A stretch of 64,000 nt of DNA from CAYUVA01 sp964448115 [NCBI: uncultured bacterium]. Its GTDB lineage: Bacteria > CAYUVA01. Below, piece after piece: positions 54,795-62,417 of the stretch (position 1 is the stretch's first letter; every line of letters begins with the position of its first letter). Location of the stretch: NCBI GenBank assembly GCA_964448115.1, contig CAYUVA010000019.1, forward strand, positions 1 to 64,000. The letters are read 5' to 3'. The position numbers and the translations under genes were made by a program. Under the pieces are notes generated by a model, which saw only the letters and a list, made by a program, of their open reading frames with translations, was not told the origin of the DNA and made no database searches.

Positions 54795-55427
54795 ATGAGC
54801 CGTGAAAACATAACTAGATTGAGCATCTCCCTGTTGGTGAGCATATTCGTTGCAATATTATCGGTCTATTCTCTTGGCTTGTTTTTCTTGATCCGTCCGT
54901 TAGCTCTGCTGGTGGTTGCTCCGATTATCGGATTGATCAGTTTCTTGCTCATCGAGTTGGAGTTGGTTGCCCTTGGAAACCTGAGGTTAATCCCTGGTCT
55001 TTTTATCTTTTGTATCCTGGGAGTCATGGGAGGGGCTTTGGTCTCTTGGTTTGCCTTTACCGCATACTATACTTCTTTGCGTTATTTTTATCCATTGACC
55101 TATATTGGGGTGGAGAGATCCTTCCTTTTAATGCTTGCTGGGATTGGCTGTGGATTGGTAACTAATATAGCCCTGTTCGTGCAATATTATCTGATCACCT
55201 ATAGCTTCAGACAACAGCCTAAATTAACCTCTAACAAACAAAATTTAGATATTGATAATCACCCACAGGAGGATGAGCTTGTAAGCGTGGAACTGGCTGA
55301 GCTTTACCTTGTCCAGGGACACTTAAAGGACGGGAAAAGAATGCTCGATGCCATACTAGCAGAACAGAAGGATAACCAGCAGGCGCTCGAACTTCTTCGG
55401 CGATATTTCGATGCAGATAAAAAATGA
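54795..55427 (+). CDS. Four-helix membrane protein with cytosolic TPR-like tail
   Basis: A 210-residue protein with four hydrophobic helices (about 10-30, 35-55, 65-90, 110-135) and a hydrophilic C-terminus with one tetratricopeptide-like unit (SVELAELYLVQGHLKDGKRMLDAIL). No known family. It is on the same strand as the potassium channel, 46 bp after it, so it may be a partner or simply an operon neighbour. The SD is weak. Confidence 0.6.
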   Translation: MSRENITRLSISLLVSIFVAILSVYSLGLFFLIRPLALLVVAPIIGLISFLLIELELVALGNLRLIPGLFIFCILGVMGGALVSWFAFTAYYTSLRYFYPLTYIGVERSFLLMLAGIGCGLVTNIALFVQYYLITYSFRQQPKLTSNKQNLDIDNHPQEDELVSVELAELYLVQGHLKDGKRMLDAILAEQKDNQQALELLRRYFDADKK

Positions 55428-55470
55428 TATAAGTGAAAGGTGCGATCTTTGAGGCATGAAATTTCTATAG

Positions 55471-55583
55471 CCACCAAGGCATCCCCATGTCGTCTAAACA
55501 TAGACGCGAAGACACAGATAAAATACTTCTTTTCTTCGTATCTTCGTTTGCGCCTTTGCAGTTAAATGACCCTCAATCCTCGA
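55471..55583. repeat. Dispersed intergenic repeat (CTTTGCGCC type)
   Basis: Contains ACGCGAAGACACAGA, TTCGTATCTTCGTTTGCGCC and GTTAAATGACCCTCAATCCTCG. This is the same word order as at 11706-11870 (GTTAATAAACCCTCACGCCTC). Non-coding. Confidence 0.6.
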
Positions 55584-55621
55584 TCCTTTAAGTTCAGCAC
55601 GATAAGTGTTATAAACTGACT

Positions 55622-57103
55622 ATGATTGTAAACCTATTAACTCATACCGCCCGTCTTTATTCTTATGCCACTGCGTTCGCCTTTGCTTGTGGCATACTTA
55701 TTCTCGGTTGCGATGTATCCGAGGAGGATGTATTCCCTGCCGGCTTTATATGGGGAACCGCAACCTCAGCATATCAGGCTGAGGGGGACTGCCACAACGA
55801 CTGGACTGAATGGGAGCAGATCGAGGGCAAGATATACAGCGGCGAACGCTCCGGCAAGGCGGCAAATCACTATGAAATGTATGCTGAGGACCTGGCTCTG
55901 GCTTCATCGCTGGGCAATAATGCCTATCGCTTCTCCATCGAGTGGAGCCGAATCGAACCTCAACGAGACCAGTGGGATATGAATGAGGTGCGGCATTACC
56001 ATGATGTCATCGATGCCTGCTATGAAAACGGCTTAAAACCAATAGTTACATTGCACCACTTCACTCATCCCACCTGGGCTATTAGCCCCCTGCATCCCGA
56101 TGAGGCGATCGGGGACTGGGCTTGCGATGAGCTGGTCGATGAGTTCGTTGAGTTCGCCAATTTCTGCGCCCAGCAATACGGTGCAAAGGTGGATCATTGG
56201 ATAACTATCAATGAGCCGATGGTTCACCTGACCCATGCTTTTCTGCTCGGCTTGCATCCTCCCGGCGAGATCCTAAACCTTGGAAAGCTGCAAAAAGGTA
56301 TGGCCAACATGCTATTTGCCCATGCCAGGGCTTATAAGGCGATAAAAAATAAGGACGAGGTCGATGCAGACCACGACGGCGAGGCGAGCATCGTGATGAT
56401 TGCCAAGGCGATGAGCAAGGGGATACCTTATGATGACAGTAATAATTCGGATATCGAGGCAGCCGAGCGCTGGAACTACATATATAATAAGCTTTTCCTT
56501 GAGACCCTGACTGATGGATACCTAGATTACGATCTTGATGGCTCCTATGATAATCAAGCTACGGTCATCCCCGAAGGCTATTATGATGAGCTGGCGGGGA
56601 CGCTCGACTGGATAGGGATCAATTACTATGCTCCGACTCGCCTGGACTCCCGCTATCTCAATGTTCCCCCCTTTTATGCCTATCCGGACAACCGCGCGAA
56701 AGAGAGCGAGCCATCTAATGACATGGGCTGGCGCATCTATCCGCCTGGATTGTATGATGTGCTTGAGATGGCAGCCGGCTTCGATGTTCCTTTGTTAATC
56801 ACCGAGAATGGTATGTGCGATGAGGATGATGACCTTCGCCCCGCATTCATCGTAAGCCATCTATTGGGGGTACTCTGCGCCATCGAGGATGGGATCGATG
56901 TACGCGGCTACCTCTACTGGGCGCTGATGGACAACTTCGAGTGGAACAGCGGCTTTTACCCGAGATTCGGCTTGTTTTATGTCGATTATGAGAATGACTT
57001 CCAGCGCATCGAAACCACCAGCAGCCAGTGCTATGCTGATATCATCTCCAAGGGATGCATTGATGATACAATCAAGGATAAATACGGGGAGATAGAGTAC
57101 TAG
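55622..57103 (+). CDS. GH1 beta-glucosidase-like lipoprotein
   Basis: A 493-residue family-1 glycosidase with an N-terminal signal and lipobox (LILGC, Cys29), so it is probably tethered outside the cytoplasm. FIWGTATSAYQAEG, NAYRFSIEWSRIEP, the acid/base TINEP (Glu198), the nucleophile ITENG (Glu395) and the C-terminal WALMDNFEW segment are intact, so it should be active on beta-glucosides or beta-galactosides. It heads the run leading to scpA, scpB, an acyl-CoA dehydrogenase and gltX, with scpA starting 5 bp after its stop. A membrane-bound GH1 is less common than cytosolic forms. Confidence 0.9.
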   Translation: MIVNLLTHTARLYSYATAFAFACGILILGCDVSEEDVFPAGFIWGTATSAYQAEGDCHNDWTEWEQIEGKIYSGERSGKAANHYEMYAEDLALASSLGNNAYRFSIEWSRIEPQRDQWDMNEVRHYHDVIDACYENGLKPIVTLHHFTHPTWAISPLHPDEAIGDWACDELVDEFVEFANFCAQQYGAKVDHWITINEPMVHLTHAFLLGLHPPGEILNLGKLQKGMANMLFAHARAYKAIKNKDEVDADHDGEASIVMIAKAMSKGIPYDDSNNSDIEAAERWNYIYNKLFLETLTDGYLDYDLDGSYDNQATVIPEGYYDELAGTLDWIGINYYAPTRLDSRYLNVPPFYAYPDNRAKESEPSNDMGWRIYPPGLYDVLEMAAGFDVPLLITENGMCDEDDDLRPAFIVSHLLGVLCAIEDGIDVRGYLYWALMDNFEWNSGFYPRFGLFYVDYENDFQRIETTSSQCYADIISKGCIDDTIKDKYGEIEY

Positions 57104-57108
57104 GCGCC

Positions 57109-57858
57109 ATGGAAGAAGCCTACGATCCATTGCAGATCAAGCTGGAGATCTTCGAGGGACCGCTCGATCTTCTGCTGCACCTGATACGCAAGCACGAGCT
57201 TGACATATATGATATCCCCATCGCATTTATCCTGGAGCAATACCTGCAATACTTGGAGATAATGAAGGAACTTAACCTTAGCCTTGCCGGCGAGTTCATC
57301 CTTATGGCTTCGACCCTGATGCAGATAAAGTCTAAAATGTTGTTACCAGTAGAGGAGAAGGACGAGGAGCTGCAAGAAGAGGATCCTCGAACTGAGCTGG
57401 TGGATCAGCTCATCGAGTATGAGCGCTTGCAAAAGCTGGCTTCGAGGCTCCAGGATATGGAGGCAGCACACCTCGCTTGCCTGGAGAGGGAATTCTCGGA
57501 TATCGAAATCGATGAGCTTGAGGGAGATATCGCAGTCGAAGCCTCCATATACGATCTAATAGATGCCTATAGGCAGGTGCTTAAAAAACACCCTGAGATA
57601 CAGACCATAAGCATCGACTACAAGACGCTCTCGGTGCGGGAGAAGATGACCTATATATTAGAAAGGGTTGCAGAGGGTTCCCTCTCCTTCGCTGACCTTT
57701 TTAGTGCCCAGGATAGCATCATGGACATAATCGCCTGTTTCCTGGCGCTGTTGGAGCTTATCCGCCTTAAGGCGGTTCGGGCTGTGCAGGTAAGTCGCTT
57801 TGGAACCATACATATTATCCCGGGTGATACCGAGTCGATAACTGAGTTGGAGACATAG
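57109..57858 (+). CDS. scpA: Segregation and condensation protein A
   Basis: ScpA is the kleisin that bridges SMC heads in chromosome condensation. The N-domain IKLEIFEGPLDLLLHLIRKHELDIYDIP is the family signature; the C-terminal winged helix contains FLALLELIRLKAVRAVQ. The 249-residue length is normal. It begins 5 bp after the GH1 stop and is followed by scpB 7 bp later. Confidence 0.96.
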   Translation: MEEAYDPLQIKLEIFEGPLDLLLHLIRKHELDIYDIPIAFILEQYLQYLEIMKELNLSLAGEFILMASTLMQIKSKMLLPVEEKDEELQEEDPRTELVDQLIEYERLQKLASRLQDMEAAHLACLEREFSDIEIDELEGDIAVEASIYDLIDAYRQVLKKHPEIQTISIDYKTLSVREKMTYILERVAEGSLSFADLFSAQDSIMDIIACFLALLELIRLKAVRAVQVSRFGTIHIIPGDTESITELET

Positions 57859-57865
57859 GCGACCG

Positions 57866-58405
57866 ATGGAACTGGAGCGCATAAAGTCGATAATCGAGTC
57901 GTTGTTGTTCGTGTCCGAGCGCGCCCTGTCATTGGATGACCTGCGCCGGGTATTCGAGGGAGTGGAGCTTGAGCAACTGCGACAAGCCATGATGGAACTG
58001 CTCGAGGAATATAGCCTTAACGGGGAGGGAGGAATTATCATAAAACAGGTGGCTGGAGGATACAAGTTCTACACCGCGCCGCAGAATGAGCTTTGGGTCA
58101 AGGAGCTTTTCGCCTACAAGGGGAGAGCCAGGCTATCCAAGGCTGCGCTGGAGACGCTGGCGATAATCGCCTATAGACAGCCGATCAACACCCCTCAGAT
58201 AGACGAGATAAGGGGCATAGGCTCTATGGGAGTGATCAAGACCTTGTTGAAGAAGCGTCTCATCAAGATCCTTGGTCGCCAGGATGTTATTGGCAGACCG
58301 CTTCTTTACGGCACCACCGAGGAGTTTTTGTATCACTTCGGCTTGCAGGATCTAAAGAGCCTCCCCAGAGAGGATGAACTTGAAAAACTGCTCGAGGAGG
58401 AGTAA
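57866..58405 (+). CDS. scpB: Segregation and condensation protein B
   Basis: ScpB is the KITE-type dimer partner of ScpA. It has two winged helices: IKSIIESLLFVSERALSLDDL at the N-terminus and ALETLAIIAYRQPINTPQIDEIRG in the second, the strongest family motif. The 179-residue length is typical. It lies 7 bp after scpA; the acyl-CoA dehydrogenase follows after 26 bp. Confidence 0.96.
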   Translation: MELERIKSIIESLLFVSERALSLDDLRRVFEGVELEQLRQAMMELLEEYSLNGEGGIIIKQVAGGYKFYTAPQNELWVKELFAYKGRARLSKAALETLAIIAYRQPINTPQIDEIRGIGSMGVIKTLLKKRLIKILGRQDVIGRPLLYGTTEEFLYHFGLQDLKSLPREDELEKLLEEE

Positions 58406-58431
58406 TCACTCAAAGCTAAGGAGATAAGATC

Positions 58432-59571
58432 ATGGACTTTTCGCTAACTAAAGAGCAGCAACTGGTTCAGGATATGGCAAGAGAACTTGCCCGCAATGAC
58501 ATAAAGCCTAGAGCAGCAAATCTTGATCGTGAACACGGCTGGCCTTCCGAGAATCTCAAGCAGATGGCTGAACTGGGACTTTTAGGTATGATGATCCCCG
58601 AAGAATGGGGCGGAGCAGGAATGGATACGGTCAGCTATGTGCTTGCCTTAGAGGAGATCGCCGCCGCCTGCGCATCCACGGCAGTGATCATGGGAGTGCA
58701 TAACTCGCTTATCTGCGATCCATTGCATCGACTCGGCACCCAAAGGCAAAAAGAAAAATATCTGACCGATGCTGCCCAGGGCAAGTTCATCGGCTGCTTT
58801 GCGCTCACCGAGCCGAACGCCGGCTCCGATGTTACCAGGCTCGCCACCACAGCAGAAAAGGTCGGCTCCGAGTACATTCTAAACGGAAGCAAGATATTCA
58901 TATCCATGGCAACACACGCCGAGCTTGCCCTGGTCATGGCAACCACAGACCGCCAAAAGGGAACCAGAGGCATTAGCGCCTTTTTAGTAGAGAGCAACTT
59001 CAACGGGTACAAGGTAGGCACCGTGGAGAACAAGATGGGGCTGCACGCAAGCGGCACCGCCGAGCTTTACTTCGATAACTGCCGCGTCCCCGAAGAGAAC
59101 CGGCTCGGCGAGGAAGGGCTTGGCTTGATAATAGCTCTAAGCTCCCTGGATTGCGGTCGGGTCGGTGTGGCAGCACAGGCACTGGGCATATCGCAAGCTG
59201 CGCTCGATGATGCGCTCAAGTACAGCCAACAGCGAGTGCAATTCGGAAAGCCGATCTGCAACTTCCAGGGCATCCAGTGGAAGCTGGCTGACATGCAACT
59301 GCGCCTGGAGGCTGCACGACTGCTTACCCACAAGGCTGCCTGGCTGCGAGATCAGGGCCAACGCATAACCAAGGCAGCATCACTAGCAAAGCTCGCCGCC
59401 ACCGAGGCTGCCTCGTTCATAACCCACCAGGCGCTGCAGATACATGGCGGATACGGCTACATGAAGGACTATGATGTGGAGAGATACTTCCGCGATGCCA
59501 GGGTAACCGAGATCTACGAAGGCTCATCCGAGATCCAACGAAACACGATAGCCAAGGAGATGCTGAGGTAA
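58432..59571 (+). CDS. Acyl-CoA dehydrogenase
   Basis: A 379-residue FAD enzyme that introduces a trans-2 double bond into acyl-CoA. GCFALTEPNAGSD (FAD/substrate region), FISMATHA, LGISQAALDDALKYSQQRVQFGKPI and the catalytic Glu in EIYEGSSEIQRN mark a short or medium-chain (butyryl-CoA-like) enzyme. AAGGAG lies 9-10 nt upstream. It sits between scpB and gltX with 26- and 2-bp gaps, an unusual operon place; no electron-transfer flavoprotein genes are near. Confidence 0.93.
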   Translation: MDFSLTKEQQLVQDMARELARNDIKPRAANLDREHGWPSENLKQMAELGLLGMMIPEEWGGAGMDTVSYVLALEEIAAACASTAVIMGVHNSLICDPLHRLGTQRQKEKYLTDAAQGKFIGCFALTEPNAGSDVTRLATTAEKVGSEYILNGSKIFISMATHAELALVMATTDRQKGTRGISAFLVESNFNGYKVGTVENKMGLHASGTAELYFDNCRVPEENRLGEEGLGLIIALSSLDCGRVGVAAQALGISQAALDDALKYSQQRVQFGKPICNFQGIQWKLADMQLRLEAARLLTHKAAWLRDQGQRITKAASLAKLAATEAASFITHQALQIHGGYGYMKDYDVERYFRDARVTEIYEGSSEIQRNTIAKEMLR

Positions 59572-59573
59572 CC

Positions 59574-61061
59574 ATGTCTAATACACAGGTACGAACCCGC
59601 TTTGCGCCATCGCCGACTGGGCATCTGCACATCGGTGGAGCCAGAACCGCCCTTTTCAATTGGCTCTTTACCCGTAAAATGGGGGGCAACTTTATTCTGC
59701 GCATCGAAGATACTGATCTAAAACGTTCAACCGAGGAGTCGATCCAAGAGATTATAAGCGCGCTTCGCTGGCTGGGATTAGATTGGGACGAGGGACCGGA
59801 TATCGGCGGCGAGTTCGCCCCTTATCGACAGAGCCAAAGGCTCGATAAATACCAGGCAGCAGCCGAAAAGCTACTCGAAAAAGGCTCCGCTTATCATTGC
59901 TTCTGCGAGGGGAGCCGTTTTACCACCAAAGAGGAGCTATCCAGGCTGGCTGCCAGCGGCGAAAAGCTCTGCCAGTGCCACGAATTGAGCACGGAGCAGG
60001 TGCAGCAGAAAATCGAGGCTGGGAAGGTCCCAGCGGTGCGTTTCAGGGTCGATCCCGCTCGGAGAATCGAGTTCATCGATACACTACGCGGGCATGTCGA
60101 GTTCAAACCTGGCACTATCGAGGATTTTATCATACTCAAATCGGACAGGATGAATGGATACGCCATCCCTACATATAACTTTGGCGCCGTGGTCGATGAT
60201 GTCGATATGAGGATAACTCATGTAATTCGGGGGGATGATCATATCTCTAATACCCCTCGCCAGATATTGCTTTACGAGGCGCTCGAATACCCGATACCAA
60301 ACTTCGCACATGTGCCGATGATCCTCGGCGAGGATGGCACCAGACTGAGCAAACGACACGGAGCTGCCTCGATCCAGGAATTCAAGGAGCAGGGATACAT
60401 TCAGCAGGCTATGATCAACTTCCTGGTGCTGCTTGGCTGGGCTTACGATGATAAACAGACCCTCTTTACGCTCGATGAGCTTATCGAGAAGTTCGAGCTT
60501 AGGCGGATAAGCTCCAATCCAGCGCGCCTGAACCTTCAGAAGCTTGACTGGATGAACCAGGTCTATCTTAAAGAGATGCCTGCTGATCAGCGCACCCGCC
60601 TGGCTATACCGTTTCTGATCAAAGCCGGGCTGTTCGATGAGCGATATGCTAAAGAGCATTTCGACTATATAGTCCAGGTGATCCAGGCAATCGGAGATCG
60701 CCTGAAGAGGCTCACCGATGCAGCACCGCTGGGTCGATTCCTGTTCGTTGAGGATATCGAGTACGATGAAAAGGCATTGAAAAAGCACCTGGGCAGCGAG
60801 GATAAACGAGCCTTATTGGCTGAGTTGATCCATCGCCTGGAGAAGGTTGAGCCATTCGATATGGCAACCATCGAGCGCATCATCAAGGATTTCATTAAGG
60901 AAAAAGGTATCGGGATGGGCAAGGCGATACAGCCTCTGCGCGTTGCTTTGACCGGCAGCGCAGTCAGCTTCGGCATCTACGAGATCCTCACCCTGCTAGG
61001 CAGGGAGCGAATGGAAAAAAGGGTAAAAAAACTACTTGACAAGATCGGGTTTGAGACCTAA
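59574..61061 (+). CDS. gltX: Glutamyl-tRNA synthetase
   Basis: A class I synthetase charging tRNA-Glu (and in some bacteria tRNA-Gln). RFAPSPTGHLHIGGARTALF carries the HIGH box as HIGG, and TRLSKRHGA the KMSKS box (near 257). EDTDLKRSTEES is the usual second motif; 495 residues is normal. Its ATG is 2 bp after the acyl-CoA dehydrogenase stop with GAGG 5 nt upstream, so it is the last gene of the run. The structured leader of the next gene follows. Confidence 0.96.
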   Translation: MSNTQVRTRFAPSPTGHLHIGGARTALFNWLFTRKMGGNFILRIEDTDLKRSTEESIQEIISALRWLGLDWDEGPDIGGEFAPYRQSQRLDKYQAAAEKLLEKGSAYHCFCEGSRFTTKEELSRLAASGEKLCQCHELSTEQVQQKIEAGKVPAVRFRVDPARRIEFIDTLRGHVEFKPGTIEDFIILKSDRMNGYAIPTYNFGAVVDDVDMRITHVIRGDDHISNTPRQILLYEALEYPIPNFAHVPMILGEDGTRLSKRHGAASIQEFKEQGYIQQAMINFLVLLGWAYDDKQTLFTLDELIEKFELRRISSNPARLNLQKLDWMNQVYLKEMPADQRTRLAIPFLIKAGLFDERYAKEHFDYIVQVIQAIGDRLKRLTDAAPLGRFLFVEDIEYDEKALKKHLGSEDKRALLAELIHRLEKVEPFDMATIERIIKDFIKEKGIGMGKAIQPLRVALTGSAVSFGIYEILTLLGRERMEKRVKKLLDKIGFET

Positions 61062-61097
61062 ATTAGATAGTAGAGGCGCCTTTGAGGTTGTGTCGTA

Positions 61098-61111
61098 TTC
61101 GATATATCGAA
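61098..61111. promoter_or_regulatory. 14-bp perfect palindrome upstream of the GNAT gene
   Basis: TTCGATATATCGAA is fully self-complementary and lies between GTGT and ACAC flanks. It could be an operator or the first hairpin of the leader described next. Confidence 0.4.
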
Positions 61112-61122
61112 ACACACGGTGA

Positions 61123-61195
61123 GGAAACTTAAGCTGTATGGAAACTAACCCGGTTTCCCCGTCTTGAGAGCATTCTTAGGGCGGGGAGATTTTTT
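61123..61195 (+). terminator. Intrinsic terminator / possible attenuator overlapping the GNAT ribosome binding site
   Basis: CCCCGTCTTGAGA (61157-61169) pairs with TCTTAGGGCGGGG (61174-61186) around a GCAT loop, followed by AGATTTTTT ending at 61195, directly before the ATG at 61196. The GGGGAG that serves as SD is in the 3' arm. Two GGAAAC words (61123-61128, 61140-61145) can pair with GTTTCC (61153-61158), whose last CC is the start of the terminator stem, so the two structures exclude each other. It may simply end gltX, but the overlap with the next start suggests control of the GNAT gene. Confidence 0.65.
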
Positions 61196-62260
61196 ATGCA
61201 CCAGCAGATCGCATACCGTTTTTATGAGCCTGGAGACGAGGAGGCTATAAACGAGCTTTTTAGGCGGGTTTATTCAAGAAAACGCAGCATCGAAGAGTGG
61301 AGCTGGAAGTTCTTTTCTCTGCCCATTTCTGAACCTATCATCGGGCTTGCCTTCACCAGCGATGATCACCTGGTGGGTCATTATAGCATCATCCCGTTTA
61401 AGTTTAACTTTATGAATAATGATATCATCGCTTGGCAGATCGTTGATATAATGGTTGATGAGCGCTATCGAGGGCGGGACATCTTTCAGAACCTGGTGAA
61501 GATGGTTACCCGGCAAAGCCTGAAACGAGGAGCAAAGTTCCATTATGGCTATCCCAATCGGGTATCGCTCCCCATCGGCAAGGCAAAGTTCGGCTGGGAG
61601 ACTGTTTTTGAGATACCCATCTTTTGCAAGTACCTGGGTTTCGATTATCTCAATAAAAAAAACATACCCATCGTTGGTGGATTGTTCGATCGTTTCTATC
61701 TTAGACCTGGCTTAAAGAAATGCCAAAGCGTACTTAATCAATCCAGCTATCGTCTGCAAAGAATAGACGATTTCAGTGGGCTGGCAGGCAGCGATCTGTT
61801 CGAGCAACTGCGCGAGAATTCTCCTATCTGCACTGTACGCAATGCGGAATTCCTTGAGCAAAGGTACATGAAACATCCCCATAAGGAATATATTAGCCTG
61901 GCAGCTAGTACCGATGAGGAATCGATGGGATATGTCATCCTTGGCGAGGGGGAGGAGGATAAAGGTGCTCTCTACATAGCTGACATATTCAGCATTGATC
62001 GACCATGCATGCAAAGCATGCTTGCACAGGTTATACTTTATGCTTATGAGAAGGGCTATGGAGCGCTGAAGTGCTGGGGAGCACCAGGAGCATTGGGCAA
62101 GAAACTTGAATATTTTGCACAAGCATTTGGATTTGTTAAAAGACATAGCGGGATCGTTCAAGAGGTTTTTTTGTTGAATACTTTGAGCGATAAGGAACGA
62201 AAATATCTATTGAACCCAGCGAATTGGTACATAACGAGGGGAGACTCGGATACAATATAA
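61196..62260 (+). CDS. GNAT-family N-acetyltransferase
   Basis: A 354-residue protein. The N-terminal GNAT fold is visible (AYRFYEPGDEEAINELFRRVY; VDIMVDERYRGRDIFQNLVK as the acetyl-CoA loop). The C-terminal half has a second, sterol-carrier-like or GNAT-like part (ILYAYEKGYGALKCWGA). Similar large GNATs act on sugar or lipid amines, but the substrate is unknown. The only plausible start is the ATG at 61196, with GGGGAG 7 nt upstream inside the terminator hairpin. Confidence 0.8.
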   Translation: MHQQIAYRFYEPGDEEAINELFRRVYSRKRSIEEWSWKFFSLPISEPIIGLAFTSDDHLVGHYSIIPFKFNFMNNDIIAWQIVDIMVDERYRGRDIFQNLVKMVTRQSLKRGAKFHYGYPNRVSLPIGKAKFGWETVFEIPIFCKYLGFDYLNKKNIPIVGGLFDRFYLRPGLKKCQSVLNQSSYRLQRIDDFSGLAGSDLFEQLRENSPICTVRNAEFLEQRYMKHPHKEYISLAASTDEESMGYVILGEGEEDKGALYIADIFSIDRPCMQSMLAQVILYAYEKGYGALKCWGAPGALGKKLEYFAQAFGFVKRHSGIVQEVFLLNTLSDKERKYLLNPANWYITRGDSDTI

Positions 62261-62348
62261 TCAATTTTATGGCAAGATCTGCATACCACGAACCAGGAGA
62301 TCGAGGCAGTCAGGGATGACTTCGAGGAGATCTTCGCATCTATTCCAC

Positions 62349-62384
62349 CTTGCGTTTTTTGCACTCTTTGCGTCTTTGCGTGAG
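62349..62384. repeat. Dispersed intergenic repeat (TTTGCGTCTTTGCG)
   Basis: TTGCGTTTTTTGCACTCTTTGCGTCTTTGCGTGAG lies between the convergent GNAT and TamB-like genes and is the inverse of the word at 47301-47320. Non-coding. Confidence 0.65.
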
Positions 62385-62417
62385 ATTCCTTTCCTCCCTC
62401 GCGGCTTACGCGTATTT

